Virus record (IMG/VR): IMGVR_UViG_3300044991_001427
Coordinates: 1-51,444 of that record
DNA: 51,444 nucleotides
Reading direction: 5' to 3' (one strand)
From: a virus
The translations under genes were made by a program, and so were the position numbers. Under the pieces are notes generated by a model, which worked only from the letters and a program-made list of their open reading frames with translations, was not told the origin of the DNA and made no database searches. How positions within the stretch are numbered: the first letter of the stretch is position 1; each line of letters starts with the position of its first letter. Shown in pieces: positions 31,803 to 39,152 of this stretch.

Positions 31803-34252
31803 TGGACTACCACGTCCTGAAAATCGACGGCGAGAACTGCCTTTCCCCGCGGGAACTGGCCGACGCCGCGAACGAGCAGGGATTCCCAGCGGACTTCTGG
31901 GGCCGGGCAAACTCGATCCGCCTGCCGATCGGGTTCGAGCCGGGGACCGCCCATATCGTTGTCCCGCGCGCCACGTGGGACGCCATCGACGCCGACGGGA
32001 TCCACACACTGACGTGGCTGATGAGTCGCAACGGGACCGCGACAACAACGACGTTTTTCAACTGGGTGCTGTGCGATTCTCGCATCCAGGGCATCGACGG
32101 GGACGAGAAAGCCGCCTATTTGCTGACGCTTCGCGACGCCCGCCAGATCCTGAAACACGCCAAGCTGATCAACCAGGGGTATAACGTTTCCGTTCCCACC
32201 CCGTGCGGCTCGGACGTGGGCAGCGGGGGCACGTTCGGCTGCGACAAGCGGTATCTTCCGGAAACGCTCAATGGTGGCTCGCCGTGGGCGTGGCAAGAGA
32301 TCCTAGTCGATCTGTGGGCCAGATTGCCAGCGGCACTTGCTGGGGCCTGTCCGGTGCTGCCCTGGGCGCCGCCCCACCTGCCGGACAGTTGGCGATTCCA
32401 CGGGATTCAAGTTTGGCAGGCAATCCAGATGCTGATGGACGCCTGCCAAACGACCATCATGCCGACCGCTACGGCGTGGGAATGTGTCAATTTCGGGACG
32501 GCGCAGGCTACGCCGTGGGCGGCGCTGACCGGCCGCTTGCTTCGCGACGAGAAGCCGAAAGACCCTTGCCGGTGCATGTTGCCGGAGTCCGTCCGCGTGA
32601 CGTTTCCCGCGCGATTGTGCGACCCGTGCCGATGGGATACGCCATCGGCCTGGGAGGACGAGCCGGTCTACATGAGCGCCGCCTACGCCACGGGGCAGAC
32701 CTGCAGCGAGGCCAGCAGCGAACTGGGCGTGCGGTACGACCTGATCGCCGAATACGTCTGCGATGGGACGGTGGCCAACGCGACCGACCTGGAGACGGCT
32801 GCCGCCGCCATTGCCGCCCGCATCGCAACCAGGATGAGCGTGGCGCGGGATCTGGCCAAAGACCATTCCGGGATCTGTCACGAGGTGACCTTCGGGAGCA
32901 AGATTCACGAGATCGTCTTCCGGGACTACGGCGACGACAACGGATGTATCACCGAGGCTTACGGTTACCAGACCTGGGGCCTGCCGCGCGAGGCGTGGAC
33001 GAAGCCCGTTCGCGACTACCCGGATTGCGACCGCTCGATTTGGGTGCAAGCCGTGGATTGCATCCAGCTTGGCGTAGGCGGTGCTGTTTCCGTGGTCCGG
33101 TACGACGCCACAGCGGCCGCCTGGGTTCCCGACGCCGGCGCCTGCGCGGACGGTTCCGGGACGGTGATTGTGTGCGATCCAAACTGCTGGCTGTTCGCAC
33201 TGCCGGGGGAAGTCTTCCGCGTGACACGCGACGGGTGCGCGGGGGCGGATTGCTGGCTGCCGGAATCGCCCTACGGCTTGCGACGGAAGGTCCGTATCGA
33301 AAGCCGGCTGGGCTGCGGGGAGACAGGAACGGCTACCGTCTTGGAGCCGGGAGACGGAGGCAACGGGTCCGGGGATTGCTCGCCATCGCCGGCCGGATGC
33401 ACGGCGGGATGGGCAAAGTCGCTTTGTGAGATCGAAGTCTGCAACGACGGGAATAGGATTATCGCCTGTGACGTGCCATGCGAGGACGCATGGGTGGAAG
33501 CGATTCCAGGCACGTGCGTCTGGCTCGCCACGCCGGGGCAGCGGGCGACGATAGCGACCGCGGTGCTGACCGGCGAATTTTGCGGGGACGATCCGGCGGC
33601 ACTGTCCGGATTCCAAGCCCGCGATGTTTGCGACTGGACTCCCGAGCCGACGCCGGACACCGCCGGGGCAGACGTCAAGCGGCTGGGCTGCGTTGGGGAC
33701 ACGGTCCTGCTGTACTGGGATGAAAGCGACGACGTGTGCGGCTGGAAAGTGCTGTCAACGCCTGTCCATACGTTCGATCACATGTTCACCCGCGCCGAGT
33801 GCGAGGAAGCCGGTTGTTTGAAACTCTACCAGACCACAGGAAAAGTAGGCGTTGAACAATGCCAGTCTTGCGAGACCGAGAGCGACGCCGGGGTTCCGGT
33901 CGCGTTTATTGACGTGGTGACCGGGGCCAGCGTGACCTACGACAGCGGCAGCGGTTCCGGATGCAACACGGACGGCGGCAATCTGGCAATCTCTCTGCAG
34001 ACCAGCCGGATATGCGTCGTCTGTCCGACTGGGGAAGGCGGCAGCCATACGATCGGGACGCCAGTGACGTTTCCCTTGGAACTTGAGGAGGTCGAGGCGG
34101 TCATTGACGCCGAGCCGATTTGCGACCCGTGCTTTGGAATCCGTCAGACGGTCCAGAAGTTTCATGCGTTCTGCCTGAAAACGTCGGAGGTAATTGACGC
34201 GGAATTGTGCGACTGCTACGAGTGCCCAAAGGAATCCGGGTCAGGGAGTTGA
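31802..34252 (+). CDS. Very cysteine-rich large virion-region protein
   Basis: 816 aa; the ATG shares its A with the preceding TAA. I count 47 cysteines (about 6%), spread as CxC, CxxC and isolated residues, with a C-terminal cluster ELCDCYECPKESGSGS. The first 140 residues are an ordinary folded domain poor in Cys; the rest is beta-rich and repetitive. Such content implies many disulfides or bound metals, so the protein may be finished outside the cytoplasm or in the virion. Position after head genes suggests a tail-tip or surface structure. No family recognised. Confidence 0.65.
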   Translation: MDYHVLKIDGENCLSPRELADAANEQGFPADFWGRANSIRLPIGFEPGTAHIVVPRATWDAIDADGIHTLTWLMSRNGTATTTTFFNWVLCDSRIQGIDGDEKAAYLLTLRDARQILKHAKLINQGYNVSVPTPCGSDVGSGGTFGCDKRYLPETLNGGSPWAWQEILVDLWARLPAALAGACPVLPWAPPHLPDSWRFHGIQVWQAIQMLMDACQTTIMPTATAWECVNFGTAQATPWAALTGRLLRDEKPKDPCRCMLPESVRVTFPARLCDPCRWDTPSAWEDEPVYMSAAYATGQTCSEASSELGVRYDLIAEYVCDGTVANATDLETAAAAIAARIATRMSVARDLAKDHSGICHEVTFGSKIHEIVFRDYGDDNGCITEAYGYQTWGLPREAWTKPVRDYPDCDRSIWVQAVDCIQLGVGGAVSVVRYDATAAAWVPDAGACADGSGTVIVCDPNCWLFALPGEVFRVTRDGCAGADCWLPESPYGLRRKVRIESRLGCGETGTATVLEPGDGGNGSGDCSPSPAGCTAGWAKSLCEIEVCNDGNRIIACDVPCEDAWVEAIPGTCVWLATPGQRATIATAVLTGEFCGDDPAALSGFQARDVCDWTPEPTPDTAGADVKRLGCVGDTVLLYWDESDDVCGWKVLSTPVHTFDHMFTRAECEEAGCLKLYQTTGKVGVEQCQSCETESDAGVPVAFIDVVTGASVTYDSGSGSGCNTDGGNLAISLQTSRICVVCPTGEGGSHTIGTPVTFPLELEEVEAVIDAEPICDPCFGIRQTVQKFHAFCLKTSEVIDAELCDCYECPKESGSGS

Positions 34253-34255
34253 CGC

Positions 34256-34735
34256 ATGGTAGCTGTCATTCGCCTGAACGGTGCGTTCGTCCGCTACAAC
34301 GGCAAGTTTGCGATCGATCCAGATCTGTGCGATTGCGATTGTGATGAGGGTGAATGTTGCTGCGACAACCTGACCGATCTGTATATCGAGGCCACGGTTG
34401 GCAGTTGCTACGTTAAGGCGAAAATGACGCGTGAGGCGGACGGCAGTTACGGAGGATTTCTCGTTCGACTATGGTCAACCAGCCTCGACCTTGGAGGATC
34501 AACGCTGCGAGCCTACGTTCACTGCTTTAGCCAAACATGCGCACTTGGGTTTTACTCAGATACATGCAGCGGACTGCCACCTGGATTCGACCCGTATGAC
34601 GTAGGATCTGCAATTTGGGATAAGTTGTCGAATTGCGAATTGCCGCAGACGTTCAGCCGGCCTGGGGCATGCAATAACGCGACGTGCGGGACTGGGCAAA
34701 CGCTGTACTTTACCATCGGGGAAACGGCATTCTGA
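34256..34735 (+). CDS. Second cysteine-rich protein
   Basis: 159 aa with 13 cysteines (8%). The cluster DLCDCDCDEGECCCDN at about residues 23-38 resembles the LCDC-type tail of the gene just upstream, so the two may be related or bind each other. The remainder is a beta-rich domain (LYIEATVGSCYVKAKMTREADGSYGGFLVRL). Probably co-expressed with the 816-aa protein. Function unknown. Confidence 0.6.
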   Translation: MVAVIRLNGAFVRYNGKFAIDPDLCDCDCDEGECCCDNLTDLYIEATVGSCYVKAKMTREADGSYGGFLVRLWSTSLDLGGSTLRAYVHCFSQTCALGFYSDTCSGLPPGFDPYDVGSAIWDKLSNCELPQTFSRPGACNNATCGTGQTLYFTIGETAF

Positions 34736-34746
34736 CCGGGGACACC

Positions 34747-36783
34747 ATGACAACGGCGAGACAGAGGCGGGCGGAACTGCGGGGCAATCAGGCGACGCCG
34801 GCCATTGCGATGCGAACGACCGCACGCCAGCGGATGAACGGGACGCCGGCGGTTCTGAAAACGACGCCATCCGTCTGCAAACATCTCGGGAAGCAGGTCG
34901 GCTCCCTCGTCTGCAAGTGCTCCGGAAAGGCCCGAATTTGGGAATGCTCGCATCCCGAGACGCCGCACGGCTACGCCATCGCGGTCCCTCCGCGGGAGTG
35001 GATTGACGGCCCGATCAAGTTCAACGACGGGAAGCGGTCCGAGGCAATCTACCTGCCGTGGCCGTGGTCCGCAGATAAGCCGACGCCGGACTACGGAATC
35101 CTGACCTGTGACAGGTGCCCAAATCGCGAATTGGCGGACCAGACCGCGCCCGCGCCGCATCCGCTTGCGGTCGCCGAGTGGTTCGCCCAACCGGGCAACG
35201 TGGCTTACGGTGACCAGATCGGGCCCGAGGTGCTGAACGCTGGAGCCAGCGTTTGCGTCGTGACGGGCTACACTCCTGAGTCGGAGGTTTGGCGGCAGAT
35301 CGGCGAGCGAACCAGTTGGACCATGCGGGACTACTGCCGGCGGCACGGGTACGGGTTCCGGTGCCACACGCGGGACTTCGAGCCGGGAGTCCATCCGAGT
35401 TGGTCCAAGGTCAAGTTCCTCCGCGAGGCCCTGGAATCCCACGAAACCGCCCTTTGGCTGGACGCTGACGCGCTGATCACCAACCCGCACATACGCATCG
35501 AGGACATCCACCAGGGACCGGAAGAACTTGCTCTATGCTCCGATTCCGTGGCGTTGAACTGCGGGGCAATCATGCTGCGCCGCTCGCCGTTCGCGTCCTG
35601 GCTGCTGGCCACGCTGTGGGCCCGCCGCAACGACGGCAACCGCCTCTGGGAACAGGACACCATGCAGCAACTGATTCACCACGGCGAAATCGGCGCCCAT
35701 CTGCGGATCTATCCGCCGCGGACGTTCAACGCCTGTGTGCCGTCGAAAGCCGGTCGGTTCGGATTCGCGGATCGGTTCGACTGGCGTCCAGGGGACTTCG
35801 TTGCCCACATTTACCACACGGGCGGGCACGCGGAGCGGAAAGTTCCGCACGTCGCCGCGGTCATGCAGGCCGCGACCGCGGGGATCGATCACGATTTCAT
35901 CGAGCAATCGCGCGAGTTCCTGGAATCACTACCGCCGTTCGACGCCGGGCGGTTCAGCGGCCGCGGGATCGTGACGTCCGCCGGCGGCCCCCGGCTGCAA
36001 CTCAATGCCTATGTCATGCTCCGTTTGCTCCGGTCGCTCGGATGCAAACTTCCTGTCGAACTCTGGTACGACGGTGATCGAGAGCGAGATGACGGGTTCG
36101 CCGCGATGGTGGCCCCGCTGGGCGTGCGGTGCGTTGACGGTCGGGCGCAGGGGTTCACCTACCAGAAGCCGGCCGGTCCGATCACTCACGCCGGGCGGCA
36201 TACCTGCAAGGTTGATTTGGCCCTGGGACTGAACCTCAAGGTCTACGCGGTGGCGTGGTCCTCGTTCGCGGAGGTACTGTGGATTGACGCCGACAACTGC
36301 CCAGTGCGCGACCCGTCTGGACTGTTCGACGATCCGGCTTACACGGAATCCGGTTCAATACTGTGGCCAGACCCGGCGCCGAACTATGGTCCCAACCTGG
36401 CCGCGTTCGGCACGGGGGGGTACTTCCGGGAGGGACTGGAGACGGGCCAGATGCTCTTTCACAAGCCCAGCACCTGGCCGGCGCTGGCTCTGAACTGCTG
36501 GTACAACGAGCGGGCCGAGTACACCTATCAGTATTCGTGGACCGACAAGGACACGATTCTGGCGGCCATGCTTCGCGCAGGGCTGCCATTGAACGTGGCC
36601 CCGCTACCGCTGGCCGAGAGTCAGGTCTACGGGCAATTCGGGCCGGACGGCGGGCTGTCGTTCTGTCATCGCGTCGGCGCTGCGAAGTGGAAGCCCGGGC
36701 CGGACAACGCCAGTCCGGAGTGGTTCCTGTGGCACGAGCGATGCCAGCGGTTCGTTGACGAATACCAGGCGGCGATGCAGTAG
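34747..36783 (+). CDS. Zinc module-GT34-like-GT71-like double glycosyltransferase
   Basis: 678 aa. Three parts: (1) residues about 40-130, a cysteine-rich zinc-ribbon-like module (VCKHLGKQVGSLVCKCSG...ECSH...LTCDRCP); (2) about 165-390, a GT34-type (GMA12/MNN10-like) transferase with VCVVTGYTP, HPSWSKVKFLREAL, the metal-binding DAD at 239-241 in LWLDADALITN, WEQDTM and GDFVAHIYHTGG; (3) about 410-640, a GT71-type (MNN1-like) domain with LRSLGCKLPVELWYDGD, a second DAD at 514-516 in LWIDADNCPV and TGQMLFHK. Both domains keep their nucleotide-sugar motifs, so both may be active. Likely substrates are phage surface proteins or host glycans (inference). It ends the late operon. Confidence 0.8.
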   Translation: MTTARQRRAELRGNQATPAIAMRTTARQRMNGTPAVLKTTPSVCKHLGKQVGSLVCKCSGKARIWECSHPETPHGYAIAVPPREWIDGPIKFNDGKRSEAIYLPWPWSADKPTPDYGILTCDRCPNRELADQTAPAPHPLAVAEWFAQPGNVAYGDQIGPEVLNAGASVCVVTGYTPESEVWRQIGERTSWTMRDYCRRHGYGFRCHTRDFEPGVHPSWSKVKFLREALESHETALWLDADALITNPHIRIEDIHQGPEELALCSDSVALNCGAIMLRRSPFASWLLATLWARRNDGNRLWEQDTMQQLIHHGEIGAHLRIYPPRTFNACVPSKAGRFGFADRFDWRPGDFVAHIYHTGGHAERKVPHVAAVMQAATAGIDHDFIEQSREFLESLPPFDAGRFSGRGIVTSAGGPRLQLNAYVMLRLLRSLGCKLPVELWYDGDRERDDGFAAMVAPLGVRCVDGRAQGFTYQKPAGPITHAGRHTCKVDLALGLNLKVYAVAWSSFAEVLWIDADNCPVRDPSGLFDDPAYTESGSILWPDPAPNYGPNLAAFGTGGYFREGLETGQMLFHKPSTWPALALNCWYNERAEYTYQYSWTDKDTILAAMLRAGLPLNVAPLPLAESQVYGQFGPDGGLSFCHRVGAAKWKPGPDNASPEWFLWHERCQRFVDEYQAAMQ

Positions 36784-36818
36784 GCCCGCCAGTACGCCAC
36801 GTTCGCTTCTCCCGCCCC

Positions 36819-37052
36819 CTAATCCGCCCCGCCCCCTGGGATCCGCTCCGCAGCCGGACGCGGCTGGAGCCCCTCCCGCTCGATGCCGTCGGCCAGCAGC
36901 CGGGCCAGCAGCGCTGACTGCCCGTGACGCGGCGCAATGCTGGCCAGCTTATCGAGCAGCGATTCCGGCAGGCTGAACGACCGCACCCGGCAAATCTCGC
37001 CGCTGTATTTCCGCGGCTGTCCGACGCTGCGGCCCGTCTTTTTCCGTCCCAT
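36819..37052 (-). CDS. Ribbon-helix-helix regulator (CopG/Arc-like)
   Basis: 77 aa on the minus strand. ATG at 37050-37052 follows a strong AAAGGAGAT site. A basic N-terminus (GRKKTGRSVGQPRKYSG) leads to RVRSFSLPESLLDKLASIAPRHGQSALLARLLADGIER, the beta strand and two helices of a ribbon-helix-helix DNA-binding dimer. It is transcribed away from the early operon from its own sigma70 promoter (37074-37102), so it is the best candidate for the repressor of the rightward early promoters. Confidence 0.72.
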   Translation of the reverse strand: MGRKKTGRSVGQPRKYSGEICRVRSFSLPESLLDKLASIAPRHGQSALLARLLADGIEREGLQPRPAAERIPGGGAD

Positions 37053-37073
37053 GTCCTGATCTCCTTTCGCCAA

Positions 37074-37102
37074 ATCATAACAGATTATCGGCCAGTTATC
37101 AA
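37074..37102 (-). promoter_or_regulatory. Leftward promoter of the RHH regulator
   Basis: Read on the minus strand: TTGATA (37102-37097), a 17-base spacer and TATGAT (37079-37074), an almost ideal sigma70 promoter, with a leader of about 15 bases to the start at 37052. Confidence 0.7.
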
Positions 37103-37128
37103 GGTTTCCGCAGCCAGGAAGAAAACTT

Positions 37129-37178
37129 TGACAATTTTTCAAGATTCCCCTTGCAACGTACCGATATCATGATAGGAT
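37129..37178 (+). promoter_or_regulatory. Rightward early promoter module, copy 1
   Basis: TGACAATTTTT (37129-37139) lies exactly 22 bases before TTGCAA (37151-37156), then a 16-base spacer and TAGGAT (37173-37178). The same layout and spacing recur at 37678-37727, and the following leaders share GACGAAC-type and AAAGGGGAACG-type segments. The first block may be an UP element or an operator for the divergent RHH protein. Confidence 0.65.
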
Positions 37179-37221
37179 ATAGGAGTGCAAGGGACGAACA
37201 ACCACGAACGAAAGGGAAACG

Positions 37222-37401
37222 ATGACCATGCTAACCACGAAAACCGGAATCATCTGCGAACTGTTCGCGACCGTCCGAGAAGCGTTTGTCGCGAAGGCAG
37301 CCTACGAAGCCAACGGGTTCAAAGTGCGAGTCTACTTTGTCAACGAAAACTTCGATGACCAGATGACCGCAATCGAAGCGACCCCAGGATTCCTGAACTG
37401 A
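37222..37401 (+). CDS. 59-residue early protein
   Basis: 59 aa beginning MTMLTTKTGIICELF, with AAAGGG spaced for the ATG at 37222. The core (TVREAFVAKAAYEANGFKVRVYFVNENF) is a plausible helix-strand fold. First gene after the rightward early promoter. Early small proteins often target host functions, but nothing here identifies the target. Confidence 0.55.
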   Translation: MTMLTTKTGIICELFATVREAFVAKAAYEANGFKVRVYFVNENFDDQMTAIEATPGFLN

Positions 37402-37414
37402 CCACCAACCGAAA

Positions 37415-37446
37415 GCATGGGGCGGGGACCGCAACCCGCCCCATGC
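37415..37446 (+). promoter_or_regulatory. Perfect 12-bp hairpin between early genes
   Basis: GCATGGGGCGGG (37415-37426) and CCCGCCCCATGC (37435-37446) pair fully around an 8-base loop, 13 bases before the next ATG. No T run follows, so it may act as an attenuator, RNase-processing site or translation block rather than a terminator. Confidence 0.6.
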
Positions 37447-37459
37447 CGGAGCCGACTCC

Positions 37460-37675
37460 ATGACGCAAGCCGAACGACGCCGACGCATCGCTCACCTGAC
37501 CGCACAGGCCAACGCCATTCGGGCCGAATGCTGGCGGGGCTACCAGGACCTGATTGTGGACGGCCGGACGATCGCGACCGCGGCGGAAATCGAGAAGTCA
37601 TCCTGGCGGTTGGTTTGCGATGCCGACGCGCAGGTTAGACGACTTTCCGAAGGGCTCCGCAGCCGTCGAAAATAA
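37460..37675 (+). CDS. Small helical early protein
   Basis: 71 aa, almost all helix and strongly charged (QAERRRRIAHLTAQANAIRAECWRGYQDL, EIEKSSWRLVCDADAQVRRLSEGLRSRRK). The ATG at 37460 lies just after a strong hairpin and has only a weak ribosome site. The second promoter module begins three bases after its stop. Function unknown. Confidence 0.5.
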   Translation: MTQAERRRRIAHLTAQANAIRAECWRGYQDLIVDGRTIATAAEIEKSSWRLVCDADAQVRRLSEGLRSRRK

Positions 37676-37677
37676 TC

Positions 37678-37727
37678 TGACAATTTTTGCGAATTGTGCT
37701 TGCATGGTGCCGATAACCTGCTAAGAT
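37678..37727 (+). promoter_or_regulatory. Rightward early promoter module, copy 2
   Basis: TGACAATTTTT (37678-37688), 22 bases on TTGCAT (37700-37705), a 16-base spacer, TAAGAT (37722-37727); spacing identical to copy 1 at 37129-37178. It drives the gene at 37773. Confidence 0.65.
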
Positions 37728-37772
37728 AAATGAAGTGAAGGACACGAACACGCAACGCAAAGGGGAACGAAA

Positions 37773-38051
37773 ATGAAGACCGAATACGATCAGAACGACG
37801 TGGACATGGATGGACGATGGGAAATCATCGACACCTACACCGCCCGATGCTACGGTGGCAACGGCGATGAGCCTGGGGACGTGCCAGTCGCCGTCCGGCC
37901 GTGCGAGGTACGCGGCAGCGATGACGACGTAACGATGTGGGCGGCGGCAGAAATCCCCGATGAGTGCACGAACTACATCGGGATCTACACCGATCGCGAT
38001 GAGGCGGTTGCAGCGGCTGAGGCGTTCTGCGCGGAACATGACCATGGCTGA
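37773..38051 (+). CDS. Acidic early protein
   Basis: 92 aa, very acidic (MKTEYDQNDVDMDGRWEIID, EVRGSDDDVTMWAAAEIPDE), which could mimic DNA or bind a basic host factor; that is inference from charge alone. AAAGGGGAACG precedes ATG 37773. Ends DHG then TGA CTG, after which the same frame continues (see 38052-38183). Confidence 0.6.
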   Translation: MKTEYDQNDVDMDGRWEIIDTYTARCYGGNGDEPGDVPVAVRPCEVRGSDDDVTMWAAAEIPDECTNYIGIYTDRDEAVAAAEAFCAEHDHG

Positions 38052-38183
38052 CTGACCGCCACGTTTCGCTGCCCGCGGTGTGGCGGGCAGTATTGGGGGA
38101 CGATCGACCTGGCTGCCGGTACGGTCGAGTGCCATGCCCGCGGCTGCGGGTGGACGGGCCGGCGGGATGAGTGCGGATTGTGA
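38052..38183 (+). CDS. Possible zinc-ribbon extension or CTG-start peptide
   Basis: 44 codons directly after the previous TGA in the same frame. They encode FRCPRCGG...VECHARGCGWTG, a complete four-cysteine zinc ribbon with no ATG, GTG or TTG at its head. It could be made by TGA readthrough (giving a 92+44 residue protein with a zinc tail), from the CTG at 38052, or be a relic. Gene-like, but expression is uncertain. Confidence 0.35.
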   Translation: MTATFRCPRCGGQYWGTIDLAAGTVECHARGCGWTGRRDECGL

Positions 38184-38188
38184 CACCA

Positions 38189-38202
38189 GGCCCCGCGGGG
38201 CC
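38189..38202. repeat. 14-bp perfect palindrome GGCCCCGCGGGGCC
   Basis: Lies between the zinc-ribbon segment and the gene at 38223. The 12-mer GGCCCCGCGGGG occurs again as an arm of the hairpin at 43257-43288. It may be a protein-binding or RNA-folding element. Confidence 0.5.
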
Positions 38203-38222
38203 GCAACGGGAGGGATGGGACG

Positions 38223-38429
38223 ATGGTAAAACGCGAAATCATCAATCGACTGAACAACGGCACGGACCCGAAATCGCTCGGGTTTGAACGTGCCGCGACT
38301 GACGCGTTCGGCAACGAGTACTGGTGCCGACGGCAGGGCGCGGTAACCGTGCGGCTGAATCGTCACGAAGCCGACGACGGGACCGTGACGTGGGACGATG
38401 ACGTTGAGGGATGGGAGAATCCGTCATGA
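38223..38429 (+). CDS. Small early protein
   Basis: 68 aa; GGGAGGGATGGGACG precedes the ATG. Strand-helix pattern KREIINRLNNGTDPKSLGFERAATDAFGNEYWCRRQGAVTVRLNRH, ending in an acidic tail. No family recognised. The stop overlaps the 23-residue membrane peptide (ATGA). Confidence 0.55.
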   Translation: MVKREIINRLNNGTDPKSLGFERAATDAFGNEYWCRRQGAVTVRLNRHEADDGTVTWDDDVEGWENPS

Positions 38430-38497
38430 GCGAACGGCTATTCTGGGCATTACTCGCCGCCGGCTTGATCCTGGCGGCCCAACTGATCGGAGGATGA
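38426..38497 (+). CDS. 23-residue membrane miniprotein
   Basis: MSERLFWALLAAGLILAAQLIGG: a single transmembrane helix with a short charged head, ATGA-coupled to the gene before. The following gene starts one base after its stop, with the GGAGG at 38490-38494 inside this ORF. Tight coupling supports expression. It could modulate a host membrane protein. Confidence 0.45.
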   Translation: MSERLFWALLAAGLILAAQLIGG

Positions 38498-38498
38498 C

Positions 38499-38762
38499 AT
38501 GGACAGGAAAGAGCGTTGCGAGACATGCCGCTGGTCGATGCCGTGCAAAAACTGCCGGCTGATGACAGGCACGGTCCAATGCAGACGACATCCTCCAGCG
38601 GTTGCTGTGCTGCGGCTGCTGACGGAAGAATCGGCGCGGTGTTCCGTTTGGCCCCACCCTATGGCCGATGACTGGTGTGGCGAGTGGCAGCCTACGCCAC
38701 CAGCAGCCGTAGACGAGGACGCCCTGTTTGCCGCTGGACCAGCCACGGGGGGGCGGGATTGA
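38499..38762 (+). CDS. Cysteine-rich zinc-binding-like early protein
   Basis: 87 aa. RCETCRWSMPCKNCRLM...VQCRRH in the first 30 residues, then CSVW and WCGEWQ: spacing suited to one or two zinc sites. The ATG at 38499 follows GGAGGATGAC. The promoter of the next gene overlaps its last codons. Confidence 0.55.
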   Translation: MDRKERCETCRWSMPCKNCRLMTGTVQCRRHPPAVAVLRLLTEESARCSVWPHPMADDWCGEWQPTPPAAVDEDALFAAGPATGGRD

Positions 38763-38787
38763 CTTGGTGCGCACGATCTGATATGAT
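38759..38787 (+). promoter_or_regulatory. Consensus sigma70 promoter, leaderless downstream gene
   Basis: TTGACT (38759-38764), a 17-base spacer and TATGAT (38782-38787). The expected transcription start is within a base or two of the ATG at 38795, and no ribosome binding site is present, so the mRNA is probably leaderless. Confidence 0.7.
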
Positions 38788-38794
38788 ACCGACC

Positions 38795-38989
38795 ATGCGA
38801 CGAACAAACATACACCTGACGGACGAGCAACGCGACTGGCTCCGACGGCATTCCGCCGACGCTGGGCAGCCACCAGCCGCAATCGTCCGGCTGGCAATCG
38901 ATCATTACCGCGAAGCGACCGAGCGACGCACAGACCGGCGAGGCCCACGGCCGTCGACCCGCGAGCGCCGCAACGCTGCCGAGCGGTAA
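38795..38989 (+). CDS. Second ribbon-helix-helix protein
   Basis: 64 aa. MRRTNIHLTDEQRDWLRRHSADAGQPPAAIVRLAIDHYREATERR has the short strand and two helices of the CopG/MetJ class; the C-terminus is basic and disordered. The promoter places the start of transcription at or next to the ATG. It may autoregulate or control the operon that follows; a 12-bp palindrome at 39011-39022 is a candidate operator. Confidence 0.7.
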   Translation: MRRTNIHLTDEQRDWLRRHSADAGQPPAAIVRLAIDHYREATERRTDRRGPRPSTRERRNAAER

Positions 38990-39152
38990 TCTGTCCCGTG
39001 CCGGGTGACAGACGCATGCGTCTTTCACGACCGGCTGCCTGGGGCTGAACGACGAGGCCCCCAGCCGCCCGCAAGGGCCGCTGAGAAACAGGAGCCTGCA
39101 AGTACGCGGGCGTTTTCACGGATTGTTCCCATTCCAACTTGTGAGCGCAGCT
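38990..39152 (+). other. Intergenic region with palindromes
   Basis: 163 bases without a convincing gene. It holds a bulged inverted repeat TCTGTCCCG/CGGGTGACAGA (38990-39012), a perfect palindrome GACGCATGCGTC (39011-39022) and CTGGGG...CCCCAG pairing further on. Probably operator or mRNA leader of the ParB-like pair. Confidence 0.4.

Noticed and set aside
32303-33616. 437-codon minus-strand open frame
   Set aside because: Shadow of the cysteine-rich 816-aa gene; no domain pattern.
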